Shown here piece by piece: positions 10,875 to 24,000 of a stretch of 64,000 nt of DNA. Under the pieces are notes generated by a model. It ran no database searches. It was not told the DNA's origin and saw only the letters and a program-made list of their open reading frames with translations. Numbering within the stretch: position 1 is the stretch's first letter; each line of letters starts with the position of its first letter. The DNA is from Perkinsus marinus ATCC 50983 (lineage: Eukaryota > Perkinsozoa > Perkinsida > Perkinsidae): positions 366,728 through 430,727 of the forward strand of contig NW_003200605.1 of NCBI RefSeq assembly GCF_000006405.1, in the 5' to 3' direction. The translations under genes were made by a program, and so were the position numbers.

Positions 10875-11185
10875 GAGGTCATTGATCCATTCGTGAGGGC
10901 GTCCTCCTACAAGAGGGGTGTTTTATTATCGCTCTTTTCGGATACGCCCTCTGTAGTCGTTGTTGTTATAGATCCTGCTACTATTGCTGATGCTACTGCT
11001 GTTGACCAAGTTATGGTAGAGCTGACCATCGTTCACATGTTTGTAATTGTCATTAGATTCTCGGTTGTGTTGGGGGGGGGGAGTTATCTGTCTCCAGGGA
11101 TATTGTTCTCAGCCAACAGACGTATATAAAAAGTAGTAATAGTGAATGCCTTACCCTAAGGTGAAGGAGTTGTGTAGTATATCAG

Positions 11186-12497
11186 GGTAGTACAGGGGGG
11201 AGCACTACTAATCTTGGATGTGGTGATCTCAGGCCATCGTTGGAGCCTAGTTCCCTGCCGAAGTTGTCAACATTTATATCACCGACTTTCGACATATTTG
11301 ATTACGCTGCGTCGCATTACCAGAATAGATTCGATATTCTTCCTGTTGTGGCGATGGCTATTTTTGACGATGTTCTCGAGACTATGGAGTTGGTGGAGGA
11401 GAAAAAGAGGTGGGGGGATGGTACGGGAGGTGGATTCATAAAATCTGAGGAATATTTTATTTACCGTAATTTTGGATAATTTTCTAGTGGTTATGCTCTA
11501 TGTATTTTCATAACATACATGTGTATGTTCATCGATTCCTCGTTGAGTATCAATGGTTTCTGTTAGGAAGTTGCGCATCGCACTGGCAGAGTATTCTAAA
11601 GCGGTGACGTGGGAGTATAATGCTGCTCCTTTTCACAACCCTATCCATGCTGCTGATGTCACTCTTGCCTTATACGTATTGATGCGGGATAAGGAGCCTC
11701 GCATAGAGCCCTTGGTAGCAATAATGTGCTACTGTGCAGCGCTTGGGCATGATGTGAATCACCCGGGTTACTCTAATTGGTATGCAATCTTCAACGGTGA
11801 GGGGGATGATCATGATACTCATCCTCTGGAGTCGATGCATGCTCGAGAAACGATTCGGTTGTTGGAAGAGTCTGGCGTGGCGGAGTTCTTTGGGAAGGAG
11901 GACCTCGAGCTGATCGAGAAATTGATATTAGGAACGGATATGCAAGTGCATAATATGTGGATAGAAAAAGCAAGAGAGTATGAGGAGTGTTCTTTGGAGG
12001 ACCGTCTCTCGATTCTTCTCCATGTTGCTGATTTGTGTAATCCTTCGCGAACGCGAACAGCCATGGTTAGATGGTCAGCGGTTATATTAGAGGAGTTTGG
12101 CCACGAAAGAGATCTGTTCTTTGCAGCGGGGAAGCAACCGCCTTCGTCAATTCCACCTAGGGCGGATTCGACTAAGACGTTCCTGGCGACTCAGTTGGGC
12201 TTCTTTAGGAGAATGATAGAACCTCTGTACAAGAGCTTTGGGCCTTGTGGGTTGACGACGGGTTTTAGCGAGAATACTAGGTCTAGATGGCAAGGCTTGG
12301 CGTTATATGAGGCGGAGGAGTTAAATCGGAATGATATTTGTGTTGGAGAGATGGGAAGGTTGCAAGCGTCGCCAAGGGGTGGGGTGGTGGTGGCTGAGGG
12401 TATCGCTCAGGAATACATCTCGGTGCTTCCCCCCCGATCTATGTTTACTTCTATAAGACTAGATAACAGCTCTAGGAGGCACTCAGCGCCGATGTGA
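11186..12497 (+). CDS. Cyclic nucleotide phosphodiesterase 2 (PDEase_I), tandem paralogue
   Basis: Second PDEase_I gene next to PDE1. The upstream exon (about 11186-11420) reads LPKLSTFISPTFDIFDYAAS, the usual domain entry; the main exon runs from about 11569 to 12497. Catalytic motifs are intact: APFHNPIHAADVTLAL, CYCAALGHDVNHPGYSNW, LILGTDMQVHNMWIEKA, ILLHVADLCNPSRTRT, EEFGHERDLFFAAGKQPPSS and TQLGFFRRMIEPLY. A C-terminal tail of about 60 residues beyond the domain (to SSRRHSAPM) has no counterpart in PDE1. It keeps all HD-domain metal ligands but differs from PDE1 around them (VADLCNP against AADISNP), so the pair has clearly diverged. Further 5' exons may exist; the start given is the acceptor-bounded exon start. 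Confidence 0.85.
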
Positions 12498-12525
12498 GTT
12501 TACTTGCTGAGTGCCTTTGTGGATT

Positions 12526-12632
12526 GGAGTCTCACCACTCTAGTGAAAAACATATTTCACGACTACTGCAAGGCACGAATATCGCGTAAATCACCGAGTT
12601 TTACGCCACTCCACATAAAACGGATGAAACTT
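12526..12632. mobile_element. Inverted-repeat element, family 2, copy 1
   Basis: Begins GGAGTCTCACCACTC and ends in a degraded GGATGAAACTTG, with an internal TTTTACGCCACTCCAC segment (reverse complement of the internal GTGAAGTGGCGTAA of the other copies at 17713 and 38625). It is non-coding and looks like a small MITE. The rest of the PDE2-kinesin spacer (12633-12912) shows no gene. Confidence 0.5.
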
Positions 12633-12912
12633 GATCATTCTGTCGATTAAATGGTAGCATTTGTAATATAATTCACTCTCTTCTTTGTGTGAGAGCACCA
12701 CTGTTTTCGCGGTGGTTTTTATGATTCCATCGTGGTGCGTGGTCATCACTATTTTTGCAACACTTTTTCTACAGAGGGTATAGAAAGGCCTTATGGCACT
12801 TCTCAATCACTTGAAGATTTTTTTCCAATAGTTTCCTTTCCTCGAATGCTGTTTGTATTGTTACTACTAGGGGGTAGAGGCATAAGAAAATGAAGCGGTT
12901 GTTCCTGGAAAC

Positions 12913-15900
12913 ATGAAACGCCCTAGTTCGGCTACTACTACTTCCCCGAAGAGCGCTGTCGGGGTTGCAGACAATATAAGAGTGGCAATTCGATTGCGGA
13001 GCCACCCGCATACTATGGGGGAGGAGAAGAGGCCCATGGTCGAAATACTCAATGCTACGGATGTCCGAGTTACGGTAATGAGCGATCCTACTGTTCGCGA
13101 GTGTGGCATCACTCAATTCTTTGCATTTTCGAGCGCCGGATTTCCAGCGATTTATCGTTTTCTTGAGAATGAATTCGAATTTGAATTTTTAAATTTCTCT
13201 CCATAAATTCGACGAAATTTTTCGAATTTTTGTCATCCTCTCCTGCTCAGATGCAACGCGGAGGAGAGCGGCATTTCAGCTACGACTTCGCTTTCGACAG
13301 CTCCGACCGTTCCAAGCGGAAATACGCAACACAGGAAGCAGTGTATGAGAAAGTTGGTCACACCATTCTGGATAACTGTAATGAGCTCGGGAGGCGTCTC
13401 TTACTGGGCACCTCGGGAGTATCAATTCAACACGGAAGATATCCGTGTTATGTAGGAGGATAGGAAAAAGTACTCTAGGGTGTTTTAGCAGAAAATTCAC
13501 AGCTTAGCTCAGTAGTGGGACAGCCAATTGTGTTAATTACTGCACCTCCACTGAAGGTATGAAAGGCTTCAACGGTTGCCTTTTTGCGTATGGCCAGACT
13601 GGTTCTGGCAAGTCTTATACGATGGCGGGTTGTGATAAAGAGGAGGGCATCATACCCAGGATAAACAGGGCTATATTCAGCGCGGAGGCTTCGGCTAAGC
13701 TACAGCAGGTGAGACTGAGTGGGAGAAAATATGCACATGATGAACTACATGTGTTGGTGAGGACATGGAAAAATTGTGAGGAAATGTCGGGGAATTCTTG
13801 GTGGTTTTTGCACATTCCTACCCGAATTCATGTGAAAATTTCAATTATTAGTGAGAAAATTTCCGAGACAAGCGGACATTCCCGGTGTCCCCGAGAGAAA
13901 GGTGCTTTTTGAACGGTTTCGCGCAAGTTGAATTTTCAAGAAGTGAAATAACAGCAAAGTGCGACCTGTGCTATTATGAGTGATTCTTGGAAAAGCGGAA
14001 AATTTGAATTTTTTGCGAGCCCCGGCGAGCTTTTGAACGATTCCAAACACCATCTGTAAAGCCCTTCGCAAGCACCTCCGAATGGTATCAGGATTTCCTG
14101 ACTTGCATTTTTCTGGGGATATTCTGTATACCCCAACACTGTTGAGGACTTCCAGATACGTGTGTGGGTGTCCTATCTTGAGATCTACAATGAGCACCTT
14201 CACGACCTCCTAGCCGACTCTTCGGAGTGAGTTTTATCATAATTGCCGACTATAGTTTATTATGTGGAAATTTCAGAGGTGGCAAGGATCTCGCTGTGAT
14301 GGAGCATCCCTCTTTGGGAGTGTATGTGAAAGCCGCGACAGAAGTGGTAGTCCGATCGGAGGAAGATATTGAACATATGTTGGAGTGTAGTCAATGTCGT
14401 GAGTGATGCTGCTGTAGTAGGTGGTCGTTGCTTAGATGGGTTGAAGCGGAGGGCTGAAGGAGCGACGAATATGAATGCTCATTCGTCGAGGAGCCACGCG
14501 GTATTCAGAATTAGAGTAGAAGTGAGTTGGTGTATCAGAGTGTGTGTGGATGTTCTCTGCCATTGGAACAGTGTAAACACCGCGGAGGGCCTACAGTGAG
14601 CTCTAGAGTGAATCTCATCGACTTGGCTGGTAGCGAGCGTCAGGCGAAGACGGGCACTTCGGGATTGAGGCTCAAGTAGTAGGGTAGTGTAGCTGCTGTT
14701 GTTGTTGACGACTATAGGCATTCTCCTGAAATTCTTGATATATCGGATATAATTTCAATTCTCTCGATGGTCCATTGATGAGTGAAATGCTGAGGGAAAA
14801 GGTGAAAATGAGGGGTAAATTTAACCTTTCGATAAAAAATTATTTTAACCTGGTGATACTATAGCTGGTAAGATTAGTACTAGGCACTGAAAGAGGATGA
14901 GGCCCGAATCATACGAATAGCATGAGGGCTACAGCACTTGCGGGCACCACTCTTGATCGCTCTTATTCTGGCTCAGGGAGGCTGGAGCGATAAACCAGAG
15001 TTTGAGTGCTCTGGGTATGGTCATTAAGCAGTTGTCAGATGGGCAGAGCAAACGCAGTGGTAACTGGCGGCCAAATTTGAGATGGAGAAAGACTTCGTGT
15101 TTCGCAGAGTCGGCGGGCACGTCGTCGTCCTCCTCCTCCTCATCGGCGACGTGGATTCCCTTCCGCTCCTCTAAGCTTACGTTCCTATTGAAGGATTCTC
15201 TTGTGGGCAACTCAAAGACCTTCATGATAGCGTGCATCAGTCCAGCAAGGTGAGGAGGAGTTATGGCTGTCAGTGTTGGAGTAGGAATATATGATTGCTT
15301 TCCTCAGCTGAGCTCAGGAGTTTCCTTACTAATTATAGGAGTTTATATACAAATTTGGGTAGGAGTGTTCAGAGATGAACACATATTTTCCCAAGATTTC
15401 CTCAAAATTTCTATTTTTTTCGCCGACCATGCGCGTATTTTCCCACTGGACGATCAGCTGGAGGTCATCAATCCATACCGGTGAGAGTATTATCGCTTCT
15501 ATATGGAGTTGGGTCCTCGCACAACACTACACGTGTATTTCGGCGAGCGTTTTCGATATTGTTCGCGAGGTCTGGTGCCCAACATTGCTGTTTTCAAGAA
15601 TCGCAGTGCAGTTTTAGTACCACAAGAGCATTCATTTCATGTGGTGTTGTGTCTTAGCTCGGAAGCGGAAGAAACTTTATCAACGCTTCGCTTCGCTTCT
15701 TCTGTGAAGAAAATAAAAACAGTGGCCAAGGTTAATGTAGATCACAAGGACCAGCAGATCAGCAGTCTTCAGAACGAGGTGGACGATGAATACACAGTTG
15801 AGGCGTTGCACCAGCAGCAGCCTTGGTTTTAGATATCTGCCCTTCGCAGTCAACTCCAGTCTCAAAGCTTGAGTCGGAGTAGCTCTCAGATCGACATGCT

Positions 15901-18900
15901 TAGCATCGAGCTGGATGAGCGACAGCGTTTGGTGGAGGAGCTGAAGAAATCTTATGACACGCAGTTGGCGGCCTCCCAGGAGATTTTGAGGCTTAGGGAG
16001 GAAGCACTGGATGATATGGGACTGTCGTCGAAAGAGATCAATACGGCTTTCGGAGTGGCGCACGATACGCCGTATATGCTGAACATTTCTGAAGACCCTA
16101 TGCTATCGGGGTGCCTATTATACTACTTGAAAACTAACGAGGTGAGCTGCTGTGCTCCTTCGTGGAGGGCTAGAAGTGAGTGCTAGGATACTACTATTGG
16201 GTCGGCGGACAGCAGCAACATCGTCCTACATGGCCTGGCGATACCGCAGCAGTTATGCATCATATCTAACATCAACGACAAAGTGTTGAAATTGTCGGTA
16301 CCGGCAAGTGCTCTTGAGGCTGGAGGAAGGCTCATCATTAACGGCAAGGTATCATGTGGTGTAGAGAAGCGTTTCCCTGTTTGTGTATGCGTCTGTGTCA
16401 GGCTGTAGGAGTCGGTGATCCTCCACATGAGTTGAAGCACCTCGATAGAGTTGTCTTTGGTCGCGCCCATATGATGCGTATAATGATACCTAAGCTGGCT
16501 GATACGACAGTCCAACAGGTTGGCTCCTCGAGACGTCGATCGTCGGTGAGTATTACAGCTTGTGTCGGACGTAGCAGTGGGTCTGTGTAGCTCATGCGGC
16601 CGCCAGTGGTGGAGGAGAAGGAGCATGAGGAGTATGCAGCTGACTTGGCCACCTTCGACGAGTCCAGCGAGGCCTATCAGGTGGTCTCTAACACTGCTCT
16701 GTGGTCGTATATTGGCTCAGGAGCTTCGTCACTACATCGAGGAGCTGCGGTTGAAGCTCTCGTCGGAGAAACTGGAGAAATTCCTTCAGGTGGGCGCGTG
16801 TGTATAGATGGGCGAAGTCGCGGACTGTTGTTGTTAGGACCAGTGTTGGAATATACGTTCGCTTTCCTCAGCCACATACAGGAGTTTGCTCAGTCATTTT
16901 CATACAAATTTGGGTGGAGTTGTAGAGAAATGAATAAGAATTTCCTCAGAATTTTCACGAAAGCCACTCACACGTGCAGTTGACCATGTGCATATTTCCT
17001 CCCACACAGACTGCGAGTGGTGCAACGACGCTTACAGCGCAGGTTGATAATCATTGAATATAAACATTACATCATATATAAGTTATATTTCATTTATTAT
17101 TATTTTCATATTTTCTCGATTTAATATTGCGGAATATTTGATAATATTGTTTAATAATTTCATAGCATAAACTTTGAAGTACGTAAACCATGAAAAACCT
17201 CAACGCTGCCCGTACATATGAGGCTGTGTCCACGAGCGACGTCTCCATCAGCGTCCCATGAGAGCTATCTTGTTGATAGGTTTTAAAGGCAGCTTGCCCT
17301 TTGATCGACGAGGCCAACGACCTCTCGACAGAACTACGACCAAATCGGCATTTCAAGTAGTGGCACTGATGACAAAATGGGGGGGTTGGTGATTTCCTTG
17401 GTAGATTCGAAGCGGAGTTGATCTGGGATGTCTTCAACTCTGAGGACGAAGATCTGATAGTTATAAGATTGATGGAATACACGAAGGCTCCAGAAGATGG
17501 TGGGGCTGATGATAAGTTCCGCTCGAAAGTACGTCCTCACCTCCAGTGTGTTGGGGTCTAGGCGTAGTGATGTAGGTTTTGTATTACTGGGGTTTGAATA
17601 AGTTCATAGGGCGCCTTGAGCTTATGAGAGATCTTTATCATCAAGTTAGCATGGGGTACTTGAAAAAAGAAGGTGAGTTGTCTTTGGGGGGAAGGGTGTC
17701 GTTCGAAATAAGGGAGTTTCACCAGTTTTACGTGAAGTGGCGTAATACTGCATGTGAAATATACGGCGTATATGTTTTCGCGACCGATAACATAATTGTT
17801 TTCCGCGAAGTGAGATGTGAAATTTCTTGTCCACTAGTGTTTTTCGTGTCACCGGTGAAAGTCCGAGGAAAGGGTTCTTGGTACGTGTGTTGCCTCAGCG
17901 GTGCTGTCGGGAGAGTATTTCGAGACTAGTGAAGGAAAAGTACATGACCCATGGAGTGAGCCTAGTATTGCCGACATACAGTAGGGATAGTATCCACTGT
18001 TGCTATCGACTTGGACACTTTAGAGCCCAGCAGGAGTTTTCGAGTCGCCTCTCGCAGAAGCGAGATATCGATAAACTGCAGACAGCGATGGCTTCGGTCG
18101 TCAAAGCGGATGCTACGCAAACGGGGAGGAGGCAAACTCGGGTGAGGCGGAGCGATGAACTCGAACTTGTATGAGGCCCGTTGATCCAGAGGTCAGCCGC
18201 CCTGCAGTTTTCAATCGTCGTAGTGAAGTGTGAAGAATCGATTACTCCTTCCTCCTGTTGGGGTTCATATTGAACCGGCGTGTTCTCCTAGGTTCTGAGC
18301 AGTGTGACTGGTGACACCAAGCTCATACTGCAAGGCCCTGTATCGAGCAGTGTGGTTCCGTCGCCGAAGAGGAGATTGTCGGGTGGCTCTGAGTCACCGG
18401 GGAAGAAGCTTTCCTCGCCTAGTGTTGTGGCGAAGGAGAGGCGAAGCGTAACTGGTGGGACTGAAACTGTGCGGAAAGAAGACGTGAATGGGCTGATGCA
18501 AGCAGTAGGCTATTCGATCGGCGTGCATAGTCATTGTTGGTGTCTTAGCATTTCAATGAAGTGAAGAAGCTACTGGCGAACGCATTAGGAGAGATGAAGT
18601 CTAGGAAGGAGAGTGAGGCCTCTGTTGAGGAGTTCAGGCGGAGAAATGAAGCTTTAGAGGCGGAGAATGGGAAACTCCTGCAGGTGACTTGTATCTGCCG
18701 ACTGTCAACTGCTAGCTCTAGTGTGAGAAAATGTGTTGGTGAAATTTGGGCAAGTTTTGGTAAAATCGTGTTGGTGTGGAGAAACTTCTACCTGAATTCG
18801 TGTGTAAACTCCCGAGCTCAACTGGAGGAAGGCGAACATATATCATCACTCCAGATTTCACTGTTTTTCGGCACTTCTTACTTGGCACAGATCCCATGTA

Positions 18901-20968
18901 ACTCAATTTTCAGCAACTAGCAGAGCTGAAAGATTCCCAGAAGAATCAAGACGCCTTGCCGTCTCGTGCTGTGAGGACGCGGATGCTGCCGAGTACCCCG
19001 TCAAGCCAGCCAGCAGTATTCACCCAATCAGCGCCACCTCTAACACCAATGTCACGTCCAGTCGCCTATGCGAGAACACCTCTCAGTAGGTAGAGCTGTA
19101 CGAGCATAAGCGTGTGCATCGCTGATAGGTCTGCCTTCGTCAGCAGTACCTCCACCTTTGAAGGCGCCTATTGCTCAATACAGTTTTGCTCACAAGTACC
19201 CTATTGGTGTCCAACCCGAACGCCTCAGCTCAGAAAGGGAGGTGAAGGACGGAAGAATACGTCGATGTTCCACATGTGTTGGAGTGTTGTAGGTGGCCGT
19301 GGTATCCTTTGGGCGTTTCCTTGATAGCCAAATGGGAGGTCCTTACACTGCATTTTCCACCTTTGATGTGCATGGACGCAAACAGGTGAGAAGCTGAGAT
19401 AACACGGGAGACCACGCTGATGCTGTTGGTGTTGCCAGATTTCCCTGTCCGAGTTTGACTCTGGGCTCGCGACGTGGGCGTCGGCGTATCGAATCGCTGC
19501 TGGCCGAGATCGTTCACTACCGCCTACCACCTTTGGTTGTGAAACTGCCGTCTTGTTTGGCTACATCGACTGCCTCGAGAAGGGCGTCCTCACCATAGAC
19601 GTACCTGGAGTCGTCGGGGATGCGACTCGACCTTCTGGTCTTTCCTTCAGGATTTCCTTTTCGCCAGTGCATGTGGCACCGCCCATGGCCGAGGCCTTCC
19701 TCTCCCGGAGAGCCCGATCAAGGTCTCGCGACTTGCGTCTTTGACAGTGAAGTTGTGATCATGCACCTGGCAAAGTGATGTACCAATTCATGTCTGATGC
19801 ATTCCGTCGTTCATCGCAATGTGCTCGCATTTGCGTTCAAGTAGTTGTGATAACACCAGCAAAATCCCTCGGTAAAACTGTGGAGCTAAGTCGAACATTG
19901 CAGAGGTGGTTCGGGCGAGCAAGCGATGCTGAGCCCTATCGATAGCCAATCGCAAGCCTAGACTTGGACGATTGCGGCCCACAGGAGCTGGCTGATCTGC
20001 CCGTTGCTGAGCACGTAGTAGATTCATTACGTCTCGTCCTGATCAACCGTATCAACCTCCGAGTTAGGGAATTTCATTGATGGCATTAAGAATTCAGGTT
20101 CTAGATCTGATATAATTGATATATGTATGGGTCGCTACCATGAGAGTTGATTGCAAACCATGGCTAAGGCAGTGGAATTCGTACGTCGAGGCTCCCGCCG
20201 GAGCGACGTGGATGAGGGATACTGCTTTTCGTGTAAGAATGCTTTGAAATGTACCACGGAAAGTACTCGGAAACGTGATTGAAGAACAGTTCTATCCTGG
20301 TTACATTCCTAAAGTCCTTGCCGACCAACGATTTCCCTAATGTGAAGTTCTCAGCGTGCTTACTTATCGACCTAAACTGAGGAGATTAGGTCTCCAGGCG
20401 CCGTTCAACCTTCTGCGGGCAATTTGTCTCGGCTGCGAATGATACCGTTCAGGAACGTTGTCCGAGTCGGTGAGTCACCGACGGTGAGCCAGTTGAGGTC
20501 AAACTCGTACCGTCTTTCTACGTCGAAGGTGTTGTTCGCGCCAATGGAAGAACAATCAAGTGCTTGTTATTCTGTCAATCATACGACAGTGCTTCATACT
20601 ACACCAAGCTGTTGTATAATGCTGAGTTGGGCAAGAGGTGGAAAACAACCGTGGAAGTAACCTCAGCGAAATCTTCGAGAATTTATAGTTGAGAAGGATG
20701 TGCGGAAATTCCGCAGCGGAATCAGCCAACATAGGAAAACTTCTCCACTCGAATAGCCATCTGAGTACCGCTCTAACGACCCTACTTGTAATTGCGGAAA
20801 CAAAACGGAATACTCGATAGAGCCACATGAATACTGTTCTCACAACCCTCTTTTATAGCTCAGGACGACGAAGGGGACATCCTGTATTGTGCAACGTGGG
20901 CGGTACCCGAGCAGATAATCATCCGCAGCGGCGGGAAGCTAGAGGGCCTCGACGCTAGGCTTAAGTGA
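12913..20968 (+). CDS. Kinesin-3-type motor with FHA domain (KIF1/Unc104-like), many exons
   Basis: Plus-end microtubule motor. The motor domain opens [20 protein letters not shown] (about 12980). It contains [17 protein letters not shown] (P-loop, about 13575), [36 protein letters not shown] (switch I, about 14465), [16 protein letters not shown] (switch II, about 14610), [38 protein letters not shown] and [21 protein letters not shown] coiled-coil segment follows, then an FHA domain: [26 protein letters not shown] and RLIINGKV, with [15 protein letters not shown] (about 16100-16480). Beyond it are [21 protein letters not shown] and [20 protein letters not shown], the post-FHA region seen in KIF1/KIF13 proteins, a Ser/Pro-rich part, another coiled coil, and a last exon ending [13 protein letters not shown] see no PH domain. 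Likely role is vesicle or flagellar transport. Joining the exons after 19744 to this gene is tentative. At least four introns carry MITE copies. Confidence 0.82.
13717..13868 (-). mobile_element. hAT-like MITE, copy in kinesin intron (reverse, 3' part degraded)
   Basis: Begins GAGTGGGAGAAAATATGCAC just after a GTGAGA splice donor and matches the reverse orientation of the family, with the motif CTACATGTGTTGGTGA inside. The far end is eroded. Further AT-rich intron sequence runs to about 14150. Confidence 0.6.
15271..15448 (+). mobile_element. hAT-like MITE, copy in kinesin intron (forward)
   Basis: Runs from CAGTGTTGGAGTAGGAATAT to a CGTATTTTCCCACTG end and includes CTCAGCTGAGCTCAGGAG and ACAAATTTGGGTAGGAGTG. 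It lies in the intron after the exon ending MIACISPAR. Confidence 0.72.
16841..17009 (+). mobile_element. hAT-like MITE, forward copy whose end serves as a splice acceptor
   Basis: Starts CAGTGTTGGAATATACG and ends CATATTTCCTCCCACACAG; the last AG abuts a reading frame that resumes with ACTGCGAGTGG. The usual CACTG end reads CACAG here. Confidence 0.6.
17713..17864. mobile_element. Inverted-repeat element, family 2, copy 2
   Basis: Opens GGAGTTTCACCAGTTTTACG and closes GTGTCACCGGTGAAAGTCC; the ends are inverted repeats of each other. It shares ACGTGAAGTGGCGTAATA with the copy at 38625. It lies in a kinesin intron or spacer exon gap. Confidence 0.62.
18719..18851 (-). mobile_element. hAT-like MITE, reverse copy in kinesin intron
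   Basis: Starts TAGTGTGAGAAAATGTG and ends ACATATATCATCACTCC, within the intron that follows the exon ending ENGKLLQ. Shorter than other copies through internal loss. Confidence 0.6.
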
Positions 20969-21099
20969 GTTCCTTAGCGGTATGATTGTGAGAAGGTGTG
21001 GTATCGCTTGACGTAGAATGTAGGGGGAATATGAGAATCTGGGAAATTGTCAATTCGGCTACTGTTTGGCGTAGTTTCTATTTTTATAAAATCACTAAT

Positions 21100-24000
21100 A
21101 TGGATTCATCGACGACAAGTGTTGTTTCTTCATTTCTTGAGGCTGCCTATGAGGGCGATATCAACCGCATGAAGGATCTATTGTCCAGCAACTCTGATCT
21201 GTCTGTTAATGTTCAAGACTATGATAAGAGGACTCCTCTTCATTTGGCTGCTGCTGGTGGTCATATGGATGCTATCATCTACCTGTTAGGTGAAGGAGCT
21301 CAGCTGAAGACTGATCGTTTCGGCATGCTTCCTATCCATGATGCCGTGGTGAACCAGCACAACGACATCAAGGAAGTGCTCAGTCAGCTCGACCTCAAGT
21401 GTGACGGTGGTGTGTGTTATCTCTCCCCTGAGAATGAGGAAGCTTTGAAGGAGCAAGTGAAGAACACTAACATCTCCCTGACCCCTGAGGATTTGGAAAC
21501 TAAGATGACTCAGGTCTTCTCTATCATCATCAAGGAAGGTGTACTCGCTGCCGGCTCTCTTTGGCAAGAGATTGCTTACTACTTTGCTGAGCTCGGCCTT
21601 CACCCCAGCTACTTCAAGCACTTCACCAGTGCTCAGATTGCCAGACACCTTCATTGCCTTATCGCTGCTAAGAAGGTTGCTGAGGCTACTGAGTCTGACT
21701 ATATCCATTTCGAGATTGAGGATGCGGATTCGGCTTTCTATCTCACCACTATGGAGCCTGAGAAGGTCGCCATCACTGATGCCAAGGTTGCCGAGTACAT
21801 CAACACTGCTCAGGATTGTGGCTTCTCTGTCACCTTCCTCAAGTCTGAAAAGCCTCCCATGCCTGAAGGAAAGTTCCCTCTTGGCGTCTTTGTTGTTGAT
21901 AAACAACAGTTTGACTCCAGTGTCAAGTTCGAGGACATGATGGATGAGACCGATCTCCAGCTTGTGGCTACCCCTCGATTCCTTCAGGAGAGATCTGTTG
22001 AAGTACAGAAGCTTTACCAGACTCTCATTGACGAGACCATGGCTACTCGCAACACTGTTGTTAAGGTGTTCGATGCTCCTGCTAACTTGGCTCAGAAGTC
22101 CGGCGCCCAAGTGTTGCAGCTTGCTGCCTTCGATGTGGATCGTAAGGGAAGTGCTTACATCTCTGAGATCAACGAATGCTTCCGTTCCCATAATGTCGAG
22201 CCTAAGAGGTTCTATGTAGATTCCTTCGCCAATGGCGTTGTCACCTACACCTGTTTCTTCGACCCTACTTTCCAGGGTGAGGCTTTGGAGAAGCTCGCGC
22301 AGACTCTCCGTTATGTGAGCCACTTCAAGCATAACCCGAGGAAGTCCGCATTGGTGTGGGAACTTGTACTCAACAATATGATCACGCCCGAGCATGCTAT
22401 CTTCCTTATTACTGCTGCCAAGTTCATCTTCTCTTTCTTCCCCAAGGAGACTGAGGAGTATCTTGCTTTGGCTGACTATTTCAAGAATGATCCGTCCAAG
22501 AAGAGTGAGTTGGATAGTTTATTCAGAGATACCATGGCTAATGCTATCACCTATGAGAGGATCTATGATGCTCTTAGTTCTAACTATGAGCTCACTCTAC
22601 CCATGTTCGATGACTTCAAAAAGGTTGCCACTGGTCTCTCCAAGCCCTTCTACAATCAGGAGTTGGCTGACAAGGTTGACGATCAAGTTGGATCTCGTTT
22701 CGATGCGAAGATCTTGAAGACTTTGTTAAAACTCAGTGCTCATCTGCAGATGACTAACTTCTTCAAGGCGGGTACAGCTTCTGCCATTGCAATGAGGTTT
22801 GATGGTGAGGTCCTGGCCGATCGTCCGAGGACTCTCTTCCCCAGGATCCCTTATGCTGTTTATCTGGTCGTTGGCAGAAGCTTCTACGGCTTCCACATCC
22901 GATTCACTGAGATCGCTCGTGGTGGTATCAGGCTCATTCTGTCCAGGAACAGACAGGTGTACAAGAAGAACTGCGCTACTTTGTTGGAGGAAAACTACAA
23001 CTTGGCCTTCACTCAGCAGTTAAAGAACAAGGATATTCCTGAGGGCGGCTCGAAGGGTACCATCCTCATGGATATGGACTCTCAGAACTTGAAGACAAGC
23101 GGTCGTGATGCTTTCAATAGCTATGTTGATGCTCTTCTCGATTGCATCCTTGCCAAGGAGACCGGCCTCCACTCCAACCTTTCCAAGCCTGAGATGCTCT
23201 TCTTTGGCCCCGATGAGAATACTGCTGGATTCATGAAATTGGGTGCTTTGAGAGCCAAGGCTCGTGGTTACAAATACTGGAAGTCTCTAACTACCGGTAA
23301 ATCCGCCGTCCTCGGTGGTATTCCTCATGACAAGTACGCCATGACCACCAACTCTATCCATCCATACGTTGTCGAGCTCTTGACTAAGCTGGGTGTTGAG
23401 GAGTCTAATCTCACCAAAGTGATGTCCGGTGGTCCCGATGGTGATCTTGGTTCTAACGAAATTCTCATCTCTAAAGACAAGACAATTGCTATCTGTGATG
23501 GTACCGGTGTTGCTTATGACCCTCAAGGATTGAATAGAGAGGAGCTCACTCGTCTGGCTCATCTCAGAGTTGGTGTTGCCAACTTCTCTCGTGATAAACT
23601 GTCATCTGATCCGAAGGCATTCTTGGTCACCATTGATGATAAGGATGTAACTCTTCCTAATGGAGATCACTTCAAGTCCGGGGTTGAGGTGCGAAATCAT
23701 TTCCCAGAGATGGAGTACTTCTCTGCTGATCTCTTCATCCCTTGTGGTGGTCGTCCCGGTACTATTAACATTGGTAATGTTGATAAGACCATGTTCAATC
23801 CTGAGACTAAGGAGCTCAAGTTCAAGTATGTTGTGGAGGGTGCCAACTTATTCTTGACCGATGATGCTCGTCGATATCTTGAGGATGCTGGTGTCCAGCT
23901 ATTCAAGGATGCTTCCACTAACAAGGGTGGTGTTACTTCTAGCAGTATGGAGGTGTTCGCTGCTCTTAGCATGGATACGGCTGATCATGACGAGTTCCTT

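Noticed and set aside
4705-20740. Shared EVKLVPSF motif between the 4705-5793 gene and an exon near 20490
   Set aside because: In the 4705-5793 gene the VPSF part comes from the probable tRNA-like intron, so the similarity is chance.
21286-22395. Minus-strand 369-codon open frame inside the GDH gene
   Set aside because: It is a shadow caused by strong codon bias of the plus-strand GDH frame, whose motifs are unambiguous.
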